The notes below the pieces were generated by a model. It searched no databases and was not told the DNA's origin. It was given only the letters and a program-made list of their open reading frames with translations. This document shows positions 57,365 to 64,000 of a DNA stretch of 64,000 bases, piece by piece; within the stretch, counting starts at the first letter, position 1; each line of letters opens with the position of its first letter. This DNA comes from Candidatus Omnitrophota bacterium (GTDB lineage: Bacteria > Omnitrophota > Gorgyraeia > Zapsychrales > Zapsychraceae). The stretch spans positions 1 to 64,000 of the forward strand of contig JACKFL010000005.1 in NCBI GenBank assembly GCA_020632495.1, written 5' to 3'. Both the position numbers and the translations under genes were made by a program.

Positions 57365-60300
57365 TCATTGCAGGTATTTCACCAGTGTATACAGGGGAAC
57401 GAACACATTGTGTTCGCTGAGCCGGCGTGCCGGATCCACGCTGACGTCCGTGGACGCGTCCGAATCCCCGGTCCCGTAAAACATCATCCGTTGTTCGTTG
57501 GCCATGCCGTCCAGGCGCTCCTGAGTGGCAGGAAACGGATAGACTTCGCCCTGCGCCGAGACCGGCAAGGCGGGCGCCCCGGCGGAGACACTCCACAAAG
57601 CCCGCAGGCTATGGACCCGGCCCAACTCGGGCGAACTGTGCCGGGCATACGGATCCAGCCGCAGCAGATTCAGGACAATTTCCTGCTGTTCGGCCGCCGG
57701 GACATAGGCGTGATCGCTCAGGCGCTGCAGATTCTTCCAGGCATTGATGTAATCGGGGTCGAGGCGAACGGCCTGCCAAAAATAATCTTTGGCCTCGGCC
57801 CTGCCCTGCTCCTGACGGAGATATCCCATCAGGTATTGTACCCGGGGATTGTCGGGCATCTGCTTCAATAAGGACTGAAAGACCTCCTCGGCAATTTGCT
57901 GCCGGTTGAGCGTGGCAAAGGCCTTTTCGCAGCCGAAACAATGGCTTTCCATTTGCCCGAAACTTGACGGCATCAGTTCATACGCCCGGCGCAGGTGTTT
58001 TTCGGCAGCTGCGGTATTGCCCAGGGATTCCTGATAGACTGCGGCGCGCGATTGAATACAGTAAGCGTCCGCGAACCGGTCCAGCGCGGCCTCGTACTCA
58101 CGCACGGCCCGGGTGACCAAACCGGCGGCATACAACTCATCTGCCTGCTCCGCCTGGCGGATGGCCTTGACAACGTCTTCATAGAAAACCGCCTGCTCGG
58201 CGTCACCCAACGCCTGATGAATTACGGCCAACACGGCGTAGGCGCGCATCCGGCGTCCCTGTCCCTGTTCTCCGTCGGAAGGATCGATAGCTATGGCCTG
58301 CTCGATCACGGACCGGGCCGCCTCCCACTGTTTTTCCTGCGCCAATAGATGGGCCTTCCAAATAAGCGGACGCTCTTCGAAATGATCGGTCGCATAGACT
58401 TCGTCCAGCCACGGAATGATTCCGGGACCGACAATCTTGACCAACCCCTCGTAAGCCGGGTCATAACCGCCGTCGCGCATTATCAGGTGTTTGAGGATTT
58501 CCGCCGCTTTTTCCGTCTGGCCGGTTTTGTAGAGCGCGTGCGCGATATGATATCCGAAATCGATATCGACAAAACCTTTTTCCAGTGTCGCGAACAGACC
58601 GCCGTACTGCCAAAACGCAATACGCTCGGTCAGCCGCACGATGTCCGCGTAGCGACCTGACTTGTGATAAACCACCACCAGCAGCGGAAGGTACTCGGCG
58701 TACTGCCAATATCCGGCCATACCGTCGATCGCCAACGGGTTATTCAGACGCTTGAGAAAGCGTTCCAGCCCCGCGAACAGCACTTCCTCGGCCTCGGCAA
58801 GCCGGTCGAGTTGGATGAGCTCGCGAACCAGTGTCTGTTCGGCGCTGCTGTCAAAATATTGGTTCAACCCCCCGCGCCCGGCTAACTTCCGCAGAATTTC
58901 CAGGCCCCGTTCCACCCACTCCTGTTTATCCAGTGCCGTTCCCGCGCGGGTGAGCGTCCTGGCCAACTTCACGGCTGTTTGCTGATAGTCGGACAAATCG
59001 AGAACCGGACGCCGGGTGAGGTCCAGACTGATTCCGTCGACAATACTCTCAGCCGCGGGGATATCATCAAAGGCGAGGTACAGCCGCAGCAGATGCACCT
59101 GGTAAACCAACCGGCGATCGGGGTCAATCCCTGAGTCGGCCAGGCGTGCGCTGATCATTTGTTCAGGCTCCTCGCGCATACCCATCTGTGCCGCCAGGGC
59201 GATGTAAACGTCCCACCAACCGAGCTGCGGACGGACGGTAAGTACTTCTTTCAGGAAACCGACCAGCTCCCGGGTGTGACCGGTTTCCTGCATAAAGTTC
59301 ATTATCTCTCCGGTCAACAAGCCGTCCCGGTGCAGTCCCACCTCAAAAGCGATGTCCATCGCCTCCGCTTGCCGCCCGGCCAACATGAGAGAGACCATGT
59401 AGTAGGGACGTGCCTGGGCCTGAAAATAGTATAGCGATCCGTAAGGCGGATCGGCGCTCCCTTCGTCGTCGATTCCCATAAACTCGCTCAGCATCTCGCC
59501 AATGCTCAGCGGTTCCCCGGAATCGGACCCGTCCGCCACCTCGGCCCCGGACCGGTACTGGGCCGGCAGCGGGCCGAATTCCTTTTCCAGCGCCTCGTAC
59601 AGTTTCTGCGGTTGCGGGCCCACCTCCATAGTCAACAGCCACTGCGGTTCCCGGATGTCGTCGATCATTTCCAGTGCCGTTTTAATCGCCATCGCGCGGG
59701 TTTCGTCACCGACCGGAACTTTAAGCAACACCCCCCCGGTCTTTAAGGCCTTGATCAGCAGCTCCCTGGCCTCGGTCTTACCTAAAATCGTGACCAAATC
59801 CGGGACCTCGACCTCATGGAAGGAACGTTCGGTTTGTTCAGCGACTAACGCTTCCATAAAAAGTTTGATCTGAGGCTGCGCGGAGCCGTGGCCCATCATC
59901 AGCTCCCGGCGCATCGAACGGATCAGCTCGCGCGCGTACTCCTGTTGCCATTCCGGTCCCGAACGGCTGCCGGTCTCCAGGGCGTCCAACGCCGCGTTCA
60001 TGCGGACCTCATCCTCGGCCAATGCGCCGGTGATGTACCACCACACCTGACCGGCCGCCGAGTCCTGTTGTCCATCGGGGACCGGGAGGTCCAGCAAATG
60101 GCCCCACGCCTCCGGTCCGGGGATGGCCGCGATCAATGCTTTTAATGCCGGATTCGGTGCATAAAGCGCCTCGTTCTGCGGTTCACGGACTTCCCACAAC
60201 CGAAAATAAAGGGCCTGCCAGTCCGCCGCCGCCTGCCTGGCATCGGCGGGGGGATTCGCCTTGTACGCGGCCACTGCCGCGCGCCATTCATCCACCGGTC

Positions 60301-60439
60301 GCTCGACTGGCTCCTCCTCGACATTTGCGTACTTCGTCACCATGTCGAACAAGGCGCGCGCCCCGCGCAAGTTTTCAGCCGCGGCCTGCGTTACGGTTAC
60401 TGTCATCAGGACGCCGATCATCACCAGAATCTTTTGCAT
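57365..60439 (-). CDS. Large periplasmic TPR-like repeat protein
   Basis: The 1024-aa protein has a signal peptide (about 1-21, MQKILVMIGVLMTVTVTQAA) and then mostly helical repeats, with clear TPR units in the C-terminal third (HFEERPLIWKAHLLAQEKQW, AVRLDPDYINAWKNLQRLSD, LDPYARHSSPELGRVHSLRA). The N-terminal half is acidic and helical without a recognised domain. It probably scaffolds a periplasmic or outer-membrane complex. It lies between the ICMT/PAP2 fusion gene and a small hypothetical gene on the same strand. Confidence 0.8.
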   Translation of the reverse strand: MQKILVMIGVLMTVTVTQAAAENLRGARALFDMVTKYANVEEEPVERPVDEWRAAVAAYKANPPADARQAAADWQALYFRLWEVREPQNEALYAPNPALKALIAAIPGPEAWGHLLDLPVPDGQQDSAAGQVWWYITGALAEDEVRMNAALDALETGSRSGPEWQQEYARELIRSMRRELMMGHGSAQPQIKLFMEALVAEQTERSFHEVEVPDLVTILGKTEARELLIKALKTGGVLLKVPVGDETRAMAIKTALEMIDDIREPQWLLTMEVGPQPQKLYEALEKEFGPLPAQYRSGAEVADGSDSGEPLSIGEMLSEFMGIDDEGSADPPYGSLYYFQAQARPYYMVSLMLAGRQAEAMDIAFEVGLHRDGLLTGEIMNFMQETGHTRELVGFLKEVLTVRPQLGWWDVYIALAAQMGMREEPEQMISARLADSGIDPDRRLVYQVHLLRLYLAFDDIPAAESIVDGISLDLTRRPVLDLSDYQQTAVKLARTLTRAGTALDKQEWVERGLEILRKLAGRGGLNQYFDSSAEQTLVRELIQLDRLAEAEEVLFAGLERFLKRLNNPLAIDGMAGYWQYAEYLPLLVVVYHKSGRYADIVRLTERIAFWQYGGLFATLEKGFVDIDFGYHIAHALYKTGQTEKAAEILKHLIMRDGGYDPAYEGLVKIVGPGIIPWLDEVYATDHFEERPLIWKAHLLAQEKQWEAARSVIEQAIAIDPSDGEQGQGRRMRAYAVLAVIHQALGDAEQAVFYEDVVKAIRQAEQADELYAAGLVTRAVREYEAALDRFADAYCIQSRAAVYQESLGNTAAAEKHLRRAYELMPSSFGQMESHCFGCEKAFATLNRQQIAEEVFQSLLKQMPDNPRVQYLMGYLRQEQGRAEAKDYFWQAVRLDPDYINAWKNLQRLSDHAYVPAAEQQEIVLNLLRLDPYARHSSPELGRVHSLRALWSVSAGAPALPVSAQGEVYPFPATQERLDGMANEQRMMFYGTGDSDASTDVSVDPARRLSEHNVFVPLYTLVKYLQ

Positions 60440-60457
60440 GCATCTCCCCTTTGCGGA

Positions 60458-61039
60458 TTAGGCGGATTGGTCTTTGACTTCCTCATCTTCGATCCAATGG
60501 TACCCGTTCTGTTCCAGTTTCTTGCGGATCGACTTTACGTGTGTCTTGATCCATTTGTCGTCGAATTTCTTCATAATGAAATTGATGTCCCGGTTCCACT
60601 CCGACAACGCGTGATAATACTGTTGGGTGCGATCCTGACTGGTGGCGCGCGCCTTCATAAAACCGGTCAGCTTGTACACGACGGATCGCTCGCCCCGCAT
60701 CGGGATCGCGATATTCATCAAAATGGTGATCCGTTCGTTAAAATCCATGCCCGTGATCTGGTAACCAAGCGCGTGCAGCCAGCTTTCGTTTTCATCGTGC
60801 TGGTCATGTTCGTAAATAACCTCCGGAAAATCTCCGGCTTCGCGTATGATCTCCAAATCCTCCCGCGGCGCGATACGTCGGCGGTCCTCTCCGGGAATTT
60901 GCACGCGGTATTGAAAATCGCAGTCGGTGTTGCCGGTAAAACATTCCTTCATGCGTGTTCTTCCGCAAATCCAGCCTTTGTATCCGTCCCGGACATGCTT
61001 GACCGGGGTCTTCTCAGAAAGTTCTTCGAGTTCTTCCAT
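60458..61039 (-). CDS. Hypothetical soluble protein
   Basis: The 193-aa protein has no signal peptide. It has four Cys/Tyr-rich N-terminal stretches (RDGYKGWICGRTRMKECFTG) and a helical C-terminal half (RATSQDRTQQYYHALSEWNR) that is strongly charged. Not recognised. It starts behind AGGAA and ends 18 nt before the TPR gene start, so the two are probably cotranscribed. Confidence 0.7.
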   Translation of the reverse strand: MEELEELSEKTPVKHVRDGYKGWICGRTRMKECFTGNTDCDFQYRVQIPGEDRRRIAPREDLEIIREAGDFPEVIYEHDQHDENESWLHALGYQITGMDFNERITILMNIAIPMRGERSVVYKLTGFMKARATSQDRTQQYYHALSEWNRDINFIMKKFDDKWIKTHVKSIRKKLEQNGYHWIEDEEVKDQSA

Positions 61040-61115
61040 AGTATTTTTCCTGGTTGTGTATCGTCGGGTGTCTAAGCCAAAGTCAATACGTAAAGTCGCG
61101 CGCCAGCACTTGCCA

Positions 61116-62204
61116 TCAATCTCCGAAAATAACGCCGATCGAGCGGGCGGATCGAATCAGCGGATCGGCCGGGTCAACCAGTCGCGGCCCTCGGGCGACT
61201 TCGCTCAACGGGACGTTGACCAGTCCATCACAGCGCACGCCGCACATGTGTCCGAACTGCCCGGCCTCGATCATGTCGACGACCCGCGTTCCCAATCGCG
61301 TGGCCAACACCCGGTCGAACGACGACGGCGTGCCGCCGCGCTGCAGATGTCCCATCACCACGGCCCGCGCCTCGAGGCCGGTCAGCGCCTCGACATCGGA
61401 CACCAACCGGAAACTGATCCCGCCCAACCGGACCTTTTCATGACTGTCCTCAACGATCTTCTTCACCGTGACCTCTCCGCCGATCGGTTTGGCCCCCTCG
61501 GCCACGACGATGATGCTGAAACGTTTGCCTTCCTTCCCGCGTTTGAGAACGCGTTCAGCGACCTTGTTGATGTCATACGGTATCTCCGGCAGCAAGATAA
61601 TGTCTCCGCCTCCGGCCACACCGGAATGCAGGGCGATCCACCCGGCGGTGCGGCCCATCACCTCAATGATCATGACCCGATGATGGGACTGAGCCGTGCT
61701 GTGAATGCGGTCGATCCCTTCGGTGACGATCTCCACCGCCGAATCAAATCCGAAGGTGATATCCGTACCGCGGATGTCGTTGTCGATGGTCTTGGGAACG
61801 CCGACCACGGGGACACCCATCTCGCACAGTTTGTTGGCGATCGTCAACGTACCGTCGCCGCCGATACACACCAGACACTCCAGTCCGAGGTCTTGTATGT
61901 TGTGCACGGCGTCCCGGGAGCGGTCTTCAAAGGTTACTTTCCCGTCGGCCTTGACGGCATACTTGAAAGGATTGGCCTTGTTGGATGTCCCGAGGATGGT
62001 TCCGCCCAGAGTCAAAATGCCGGAGACATCGTCAAAGGCCAGCGGACGGTACCGATTGTGAATGACCCCTTCATATCCGTCTTCATATCCGAATACCTCG
62101 TAGCCCTGCTCAAGGATGGCTTTCTTGGTCACGGCGCGGATAACCGCGTTGAGTCCGGCGCAATCCCCTCCACCGGTGAGAATGCCGATGCGTCTTTTGC
62201 TCAT
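61116..62204 (-). CDS. pfkA: 6-phosphofructokinase
   Basis: The 362-aa protein has the PFK motifs GILTGGGDCAGLNAVIRAVT, VCIGGDGTLTIANKL, the catalytic Asp in PKTIDNDIRGTDITFGFDSA, EVMGRTAGWIALHSGVAGG and LGGISFRLVSDVE. At the two diagnostic positions it has Gly in GGDG, as in ATP-dependent enzymes, but Lys in PKTIDND, a residue typical of pyrophosphate-dependent ones. ATP use is the likely but not certain reading. It phosphorylates fructose-6-phosphate in glycolysis, upstream of the PDH and Pta-AckA genes in this window. Confidence 0.93.
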   Translation of the reverse strand: MSKRRIGILTGGGDCAGLNAVIRAVTKKAILEQGYEVFGYEDGYEGVIHNRYRPLAFDDVSGILTLGGTILGTSNKANPFKYAVKADGKVTFEDRSRDAVHNIQDLGLECLVCIGGDGTLTIANKLCEMGVPVVGVPKTIDNDIRGTDITFGFDSAVEIVTEGIDRIHSTAQSHHRVMIIEVMGRTAGWIALHSGVAGGGDIILLPEIPYDINKVAERVLKRGKEGKRFSIIVVAEGAKPIGGEVTVKKIVEDSHEKVRLGGISFRLVSDVEALTGLEARAVVMGHLQRGGTPSSFDRVLATRLGTRVVDMIEAGQFGHMCGVRCDGLVNVPLSEVARGPRLVDPADPLIRSARSIGVIFGD

Positions 62205-62222
62205 GATCTTTCCCTCATGCGC

Positions 62223-63566
62223 CTAGGCGCTGTCCTGCTCGAGTTGATTTTCGCTGATTTCCCGCCGGTCCCCGCGGGCCAATGTGACGACCGGTCTGAC
62301 AGGAACATTTTCGTATAAATGATCGGTGGAGACGCCTTTCAACAGCTTGAATGTCGCCCGCGGATCGACCATAGTCAGATCGAAATCATGAAAACGATCC
62401 CTGGCGGCGCGCACCGACATAATGACCTTTATTTCTTTTATGTTCTGATCGGACTTGAATACGCGCACCATTCCGTTGAACGCCACGGCATCGACGGCAC
62501 CGATGACATCCGACTCGAACAACTCGTGAATCGTGCGCAGGCACACCTGATAGCACACGCTGTCATATAACTTGCGCAGGTACTCGGCCGGATGCCGCCG
62601 GACAATAACCTGGTCTTCGGACTTCACATAGGCGTAAGCCGCCACCGATGGAAGATCGTCTAAAACCGGCAAATCGTAGTCGACCACCAGCAACGCCTCT
62701 GCCGACCGGTACTCCAGATGCCAGCTGTGGGGAAAAAAGTCTGGATAGGCGGAATGATTGAGCACCAGATCACAATACTCTTCGATCGCGCGCGGCTTCT
62801 TGTTTTGATAACGCAAACGAATGTCTTCGAGCGTAGCATTGCTGTCGGCTTTTTCCTTCTCGAACTGCGTCTTGAGTTCTTCCCAGGCACGCAAATAGAT
62901 GTGATACGCCTCTTCCCGTTCCCGGTTGTCCCGGCGGGCTTCCTCGATCTTTACCTCCCAATCCTTGTGGCGACGTTCGAACTCGGCGCGGATCAGTTTG
63001 CCGTTAAAAATCCGTTTGAAAATACTGAACTCCTTCTTGACCTTTGCCAACTGCGGCTGCTTCGGCTCATACAACCGCGTAAACAAGGCCGGTTTGCCGT
63101 TTTCGGCAAAACGGATAAAGGCCGGAGGTTGCTGGCCTGTGATGTTCTGCGGATCAACGGTGAAAGAATCCTGGCGTTTTATGGCCTCCCAGTCAACGGC
63201 ATCGTCTTCGGTCAACGAATTGATCAGCAGACCTTCCAGATCGACGGCGGCCTGCTGGGCTTCGCGGGTCAATTCCTCTACGGACGCGGACCGCTGCTCC
63301 CGGGCCACTTTGTCCAAATGCCGGACGTAACGCTTCTCCCATGCCCGCAGGGTATTTTCGATCTTCCCTTGCAGCAGCGCAAAATCTCCGGATTTGATGG
63401 CCTTGGCCAAACGCAGTTCCGTGAAGGTCAGGTCGACCCCGAATCCGGTCACCTTGCCTTCGGAATCACAAGATTGATACGCCTTGGAGACCACGACCTT
63501 GTCCCTTAGAGTATCCGGGACGACCAGTGTCATGCGAAGTTGTTTCGCCTTCTTTCCTAACACCAT
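62223..63566 (-). CDS. Hypothetical cytosolic protein with charged helices
   Basis: The 447-aa protein has no signal peptide. It opens MVLGKKAKQLRMTLVVPDTL, has a long highly charged helical part (about 50-260, with EKRYVRHLDKVAREQRSASV and EEAYHIYLRAWEELKTQFEK) and a C-terminal part (about 290-445) with VVDYDLPVLDDLPSVAAYAY and FKSDQNIKEIKVIMSV. No domain recognised. It starts behind AAAGGTG. It lies between pfkA and a two-helix membrane protein, on the same strand, so cotranscription is likely. Confidence 0.75.
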   Translation of the reverse strand: MVLGKKAKQLRMTLVVPDTLRDKVVVSKAYQSCDSEGKVTGFGVDLTFTELRLAKAIKSGDFALLQGKIENTLRAWEKRYVRHLDKVAREQRSASVEELTREAQQAAVDLEGLLINSLTEDDAVDWEAIKRQDSFTVDPQNITGQQPPAFIRFAENGKPALFTRLYEPKQPQLAKVKKEFSIFKRIFNGKLIRAEFERRHKDWEVKIEEARRDNREREEAYHIYLRAWEELKTQFEKEKADSNATLEDIRLRYQNKKPRAIEEYCDLVLNHSAYPDFFPHSWHLEYRSAEALLVVDYDLPVLDDLPSVAAYAYVKSEDQVIVRRHPAEYLRKLYDSVCYQVCLRTIHELFESDVIGAVDAVAFNGMVRVFKSDQNIKEIKVIMSVRAARDRFHDFDLTMVDPRATFKLLKGVSTDHLYENVPVRPVVTLARGDRREISENQLEQDSA

Positions 63567-63611
63567 ACACTCACCTTTCCTGTTGTTCCATTCCTCCGGG
63601 CAACGGCTGTC

Positions 63612-64000
63612 TCACGTCGAACTCAACAATGTGTTGATGCCGCCGAGTATGGAGAGAAAGACTATGCCGCCTATGCCCAGCCACATCACCACCGATAAAA
63701 AAAAGCCGGTGAGTATTAAGATTATCTGTCCTCCCGTTGAGTAGAAAAACCCGGACATGGCGTCAAGTTCCGCCAACCGATCCATATTGCGTAGACACTT
63801 GCGGGCGAGCGTGACATAGTGCGCGGAATCGTCAAGTGCGGCCGTACTCCTAACAATATCCAACTTGACCGCGCGCAATTCCTTTTTTATTGTCTGCCTC
63901 TCACCGGCCAAGGCCTCCCGTTCTTCCACCGGCCGTTCCTCCCGCCGGGCGGTTGCCAACCGATCCTTCACCTTTTCTAAGTCCTCCCGCAGCGTTGTCA
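63612..64000 (-). CDS. Partial coiled-coil protein with two C-terminal membrane helices
   Basis: The frame stays open to the right window edge, so the 5' part is missing. The visible 129 codons encode a charged coiled coil (EDLEKVKDRLATARREE, REALAGERQTIKKELRAVKL) and then a hydrophobic hairpin (about the last 45 residues, GGQIILILTGFFLSVVMWLG and GGIVFLSILGGIN). A GTG at 63971 could be a start but the coiled-coil pattern continues before it. Unrecognised; likely forms a complex with the protein encoded just downstream. Confidence 0.7.
   Translation of the reverse strand, partial: TTLREDLEKVKDRLATARREERPVEEREALAGERQTIKKELRAVKLDIVRSTAALDDSAHYVTLARKCLRNMDRLAELDAMSGFFYSTGGQIILILTGFFLSVVMWLGIGGIVFLSILGGINTLLSST

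Noticed and set aside
1..64000. tRNA, rRNA and CRISPR arrays
   Set aside because: Looked for cloverleaf-type CCA ends and regularly spaced repeats; found only tmRNA and no array.

Overview
The window looks like a chromosomal contig from an uncultured diderm bacterium, most likely a member of Omnitrophota (formerly OP3). The main reason is the 1433-residue secreted protein at 51461-55762: its N-terminal block, with the motif KVWIVPDKAVVYE, resembles very large exported proteins I associate with that phylum. This assignment comes from memory of the family, not from a search. LptF/LptG, lipoproteins, an ECF sigma/anti-sigma/Spy-like system and a PAP2 protein support a two-membrane envelope. I see no tRNA, rRNA or CRISPR array; the only structural RNA I recognise is tmRNA.

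Region 1 (1-~7.9 kb) is a foreign, phage- or ICE-like element. Its leftward half carries a partial gene, a sigma-70-like factor, a small conserved protein, and a self-contained operon: LexA-like repressor, then two unrecognised proteins (388 and 354 aa, ORFs overlapping by 8 nt), closed by a terminator. Its rightward half carries a small protein, a DUF2924 protein, a large serine recombinase and a KorB/ParB-like HTH protein, the last three with overlapping ORFs. The recombinase end lies next to the 3' end of the tmRNA gene ssrA, so the element boundary is probably between about 7865 and 8226. The lexA-A-B unit is my best candidate for an undescribed system.

Region 2 (8.2-20.2 kb) holds ssrA with an unusually long predicted tag frame, an AT-rich inverted-repeat patch, a CBS protein, a TetR/GST pair sharing TGTAC-N6-GTACA operators, a membrane glycosyltransferase, smpB, the complete pyruvate dehydrogenase operon (aceE, aceF, and an lpd with its own lipoyl domain), a histone H1-like Lys/Ala/Thr protein and mutT.

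Region 3 (20.3-38.2 kb) has an exonuclease/GIY-YIG fusion, a PrsW-type protease, a CBS-containing cation/proton antiporter, a lipase-maturation-factor homologue in an operon with a PilZ/MORN protein, metY, pta-ackA (acetate formation from the acetyl-CoA that PDH makes), a glutaredoxin-like protein, radC, glyoxalase, yaaA and a MORN/SNase-like fusion.

Region 4 (38.3-48.5 kb) has an envelope-stress operon with two matching ECF promoters, then a tight six-gene run pyrE, maf-M48 fusion, DUF192, orphan histidine kinase, acetolactate synthase, aldehyde dehydrogenase. Region 5 (48.5-64 kb) has comF, lptF, lptG, the giant secreted protein, an ICMT/PAP2 fusion, a 1024-aa repeat protein, pfkA and unknown coiled-coil proteins.

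One theme recurs outside the mobile element: several genes have a sigma-70-like -10 box only 6-8 nt before an ATG that lacks a Shine-Dalgarno sequence, which suggests leaderless mRNAs.
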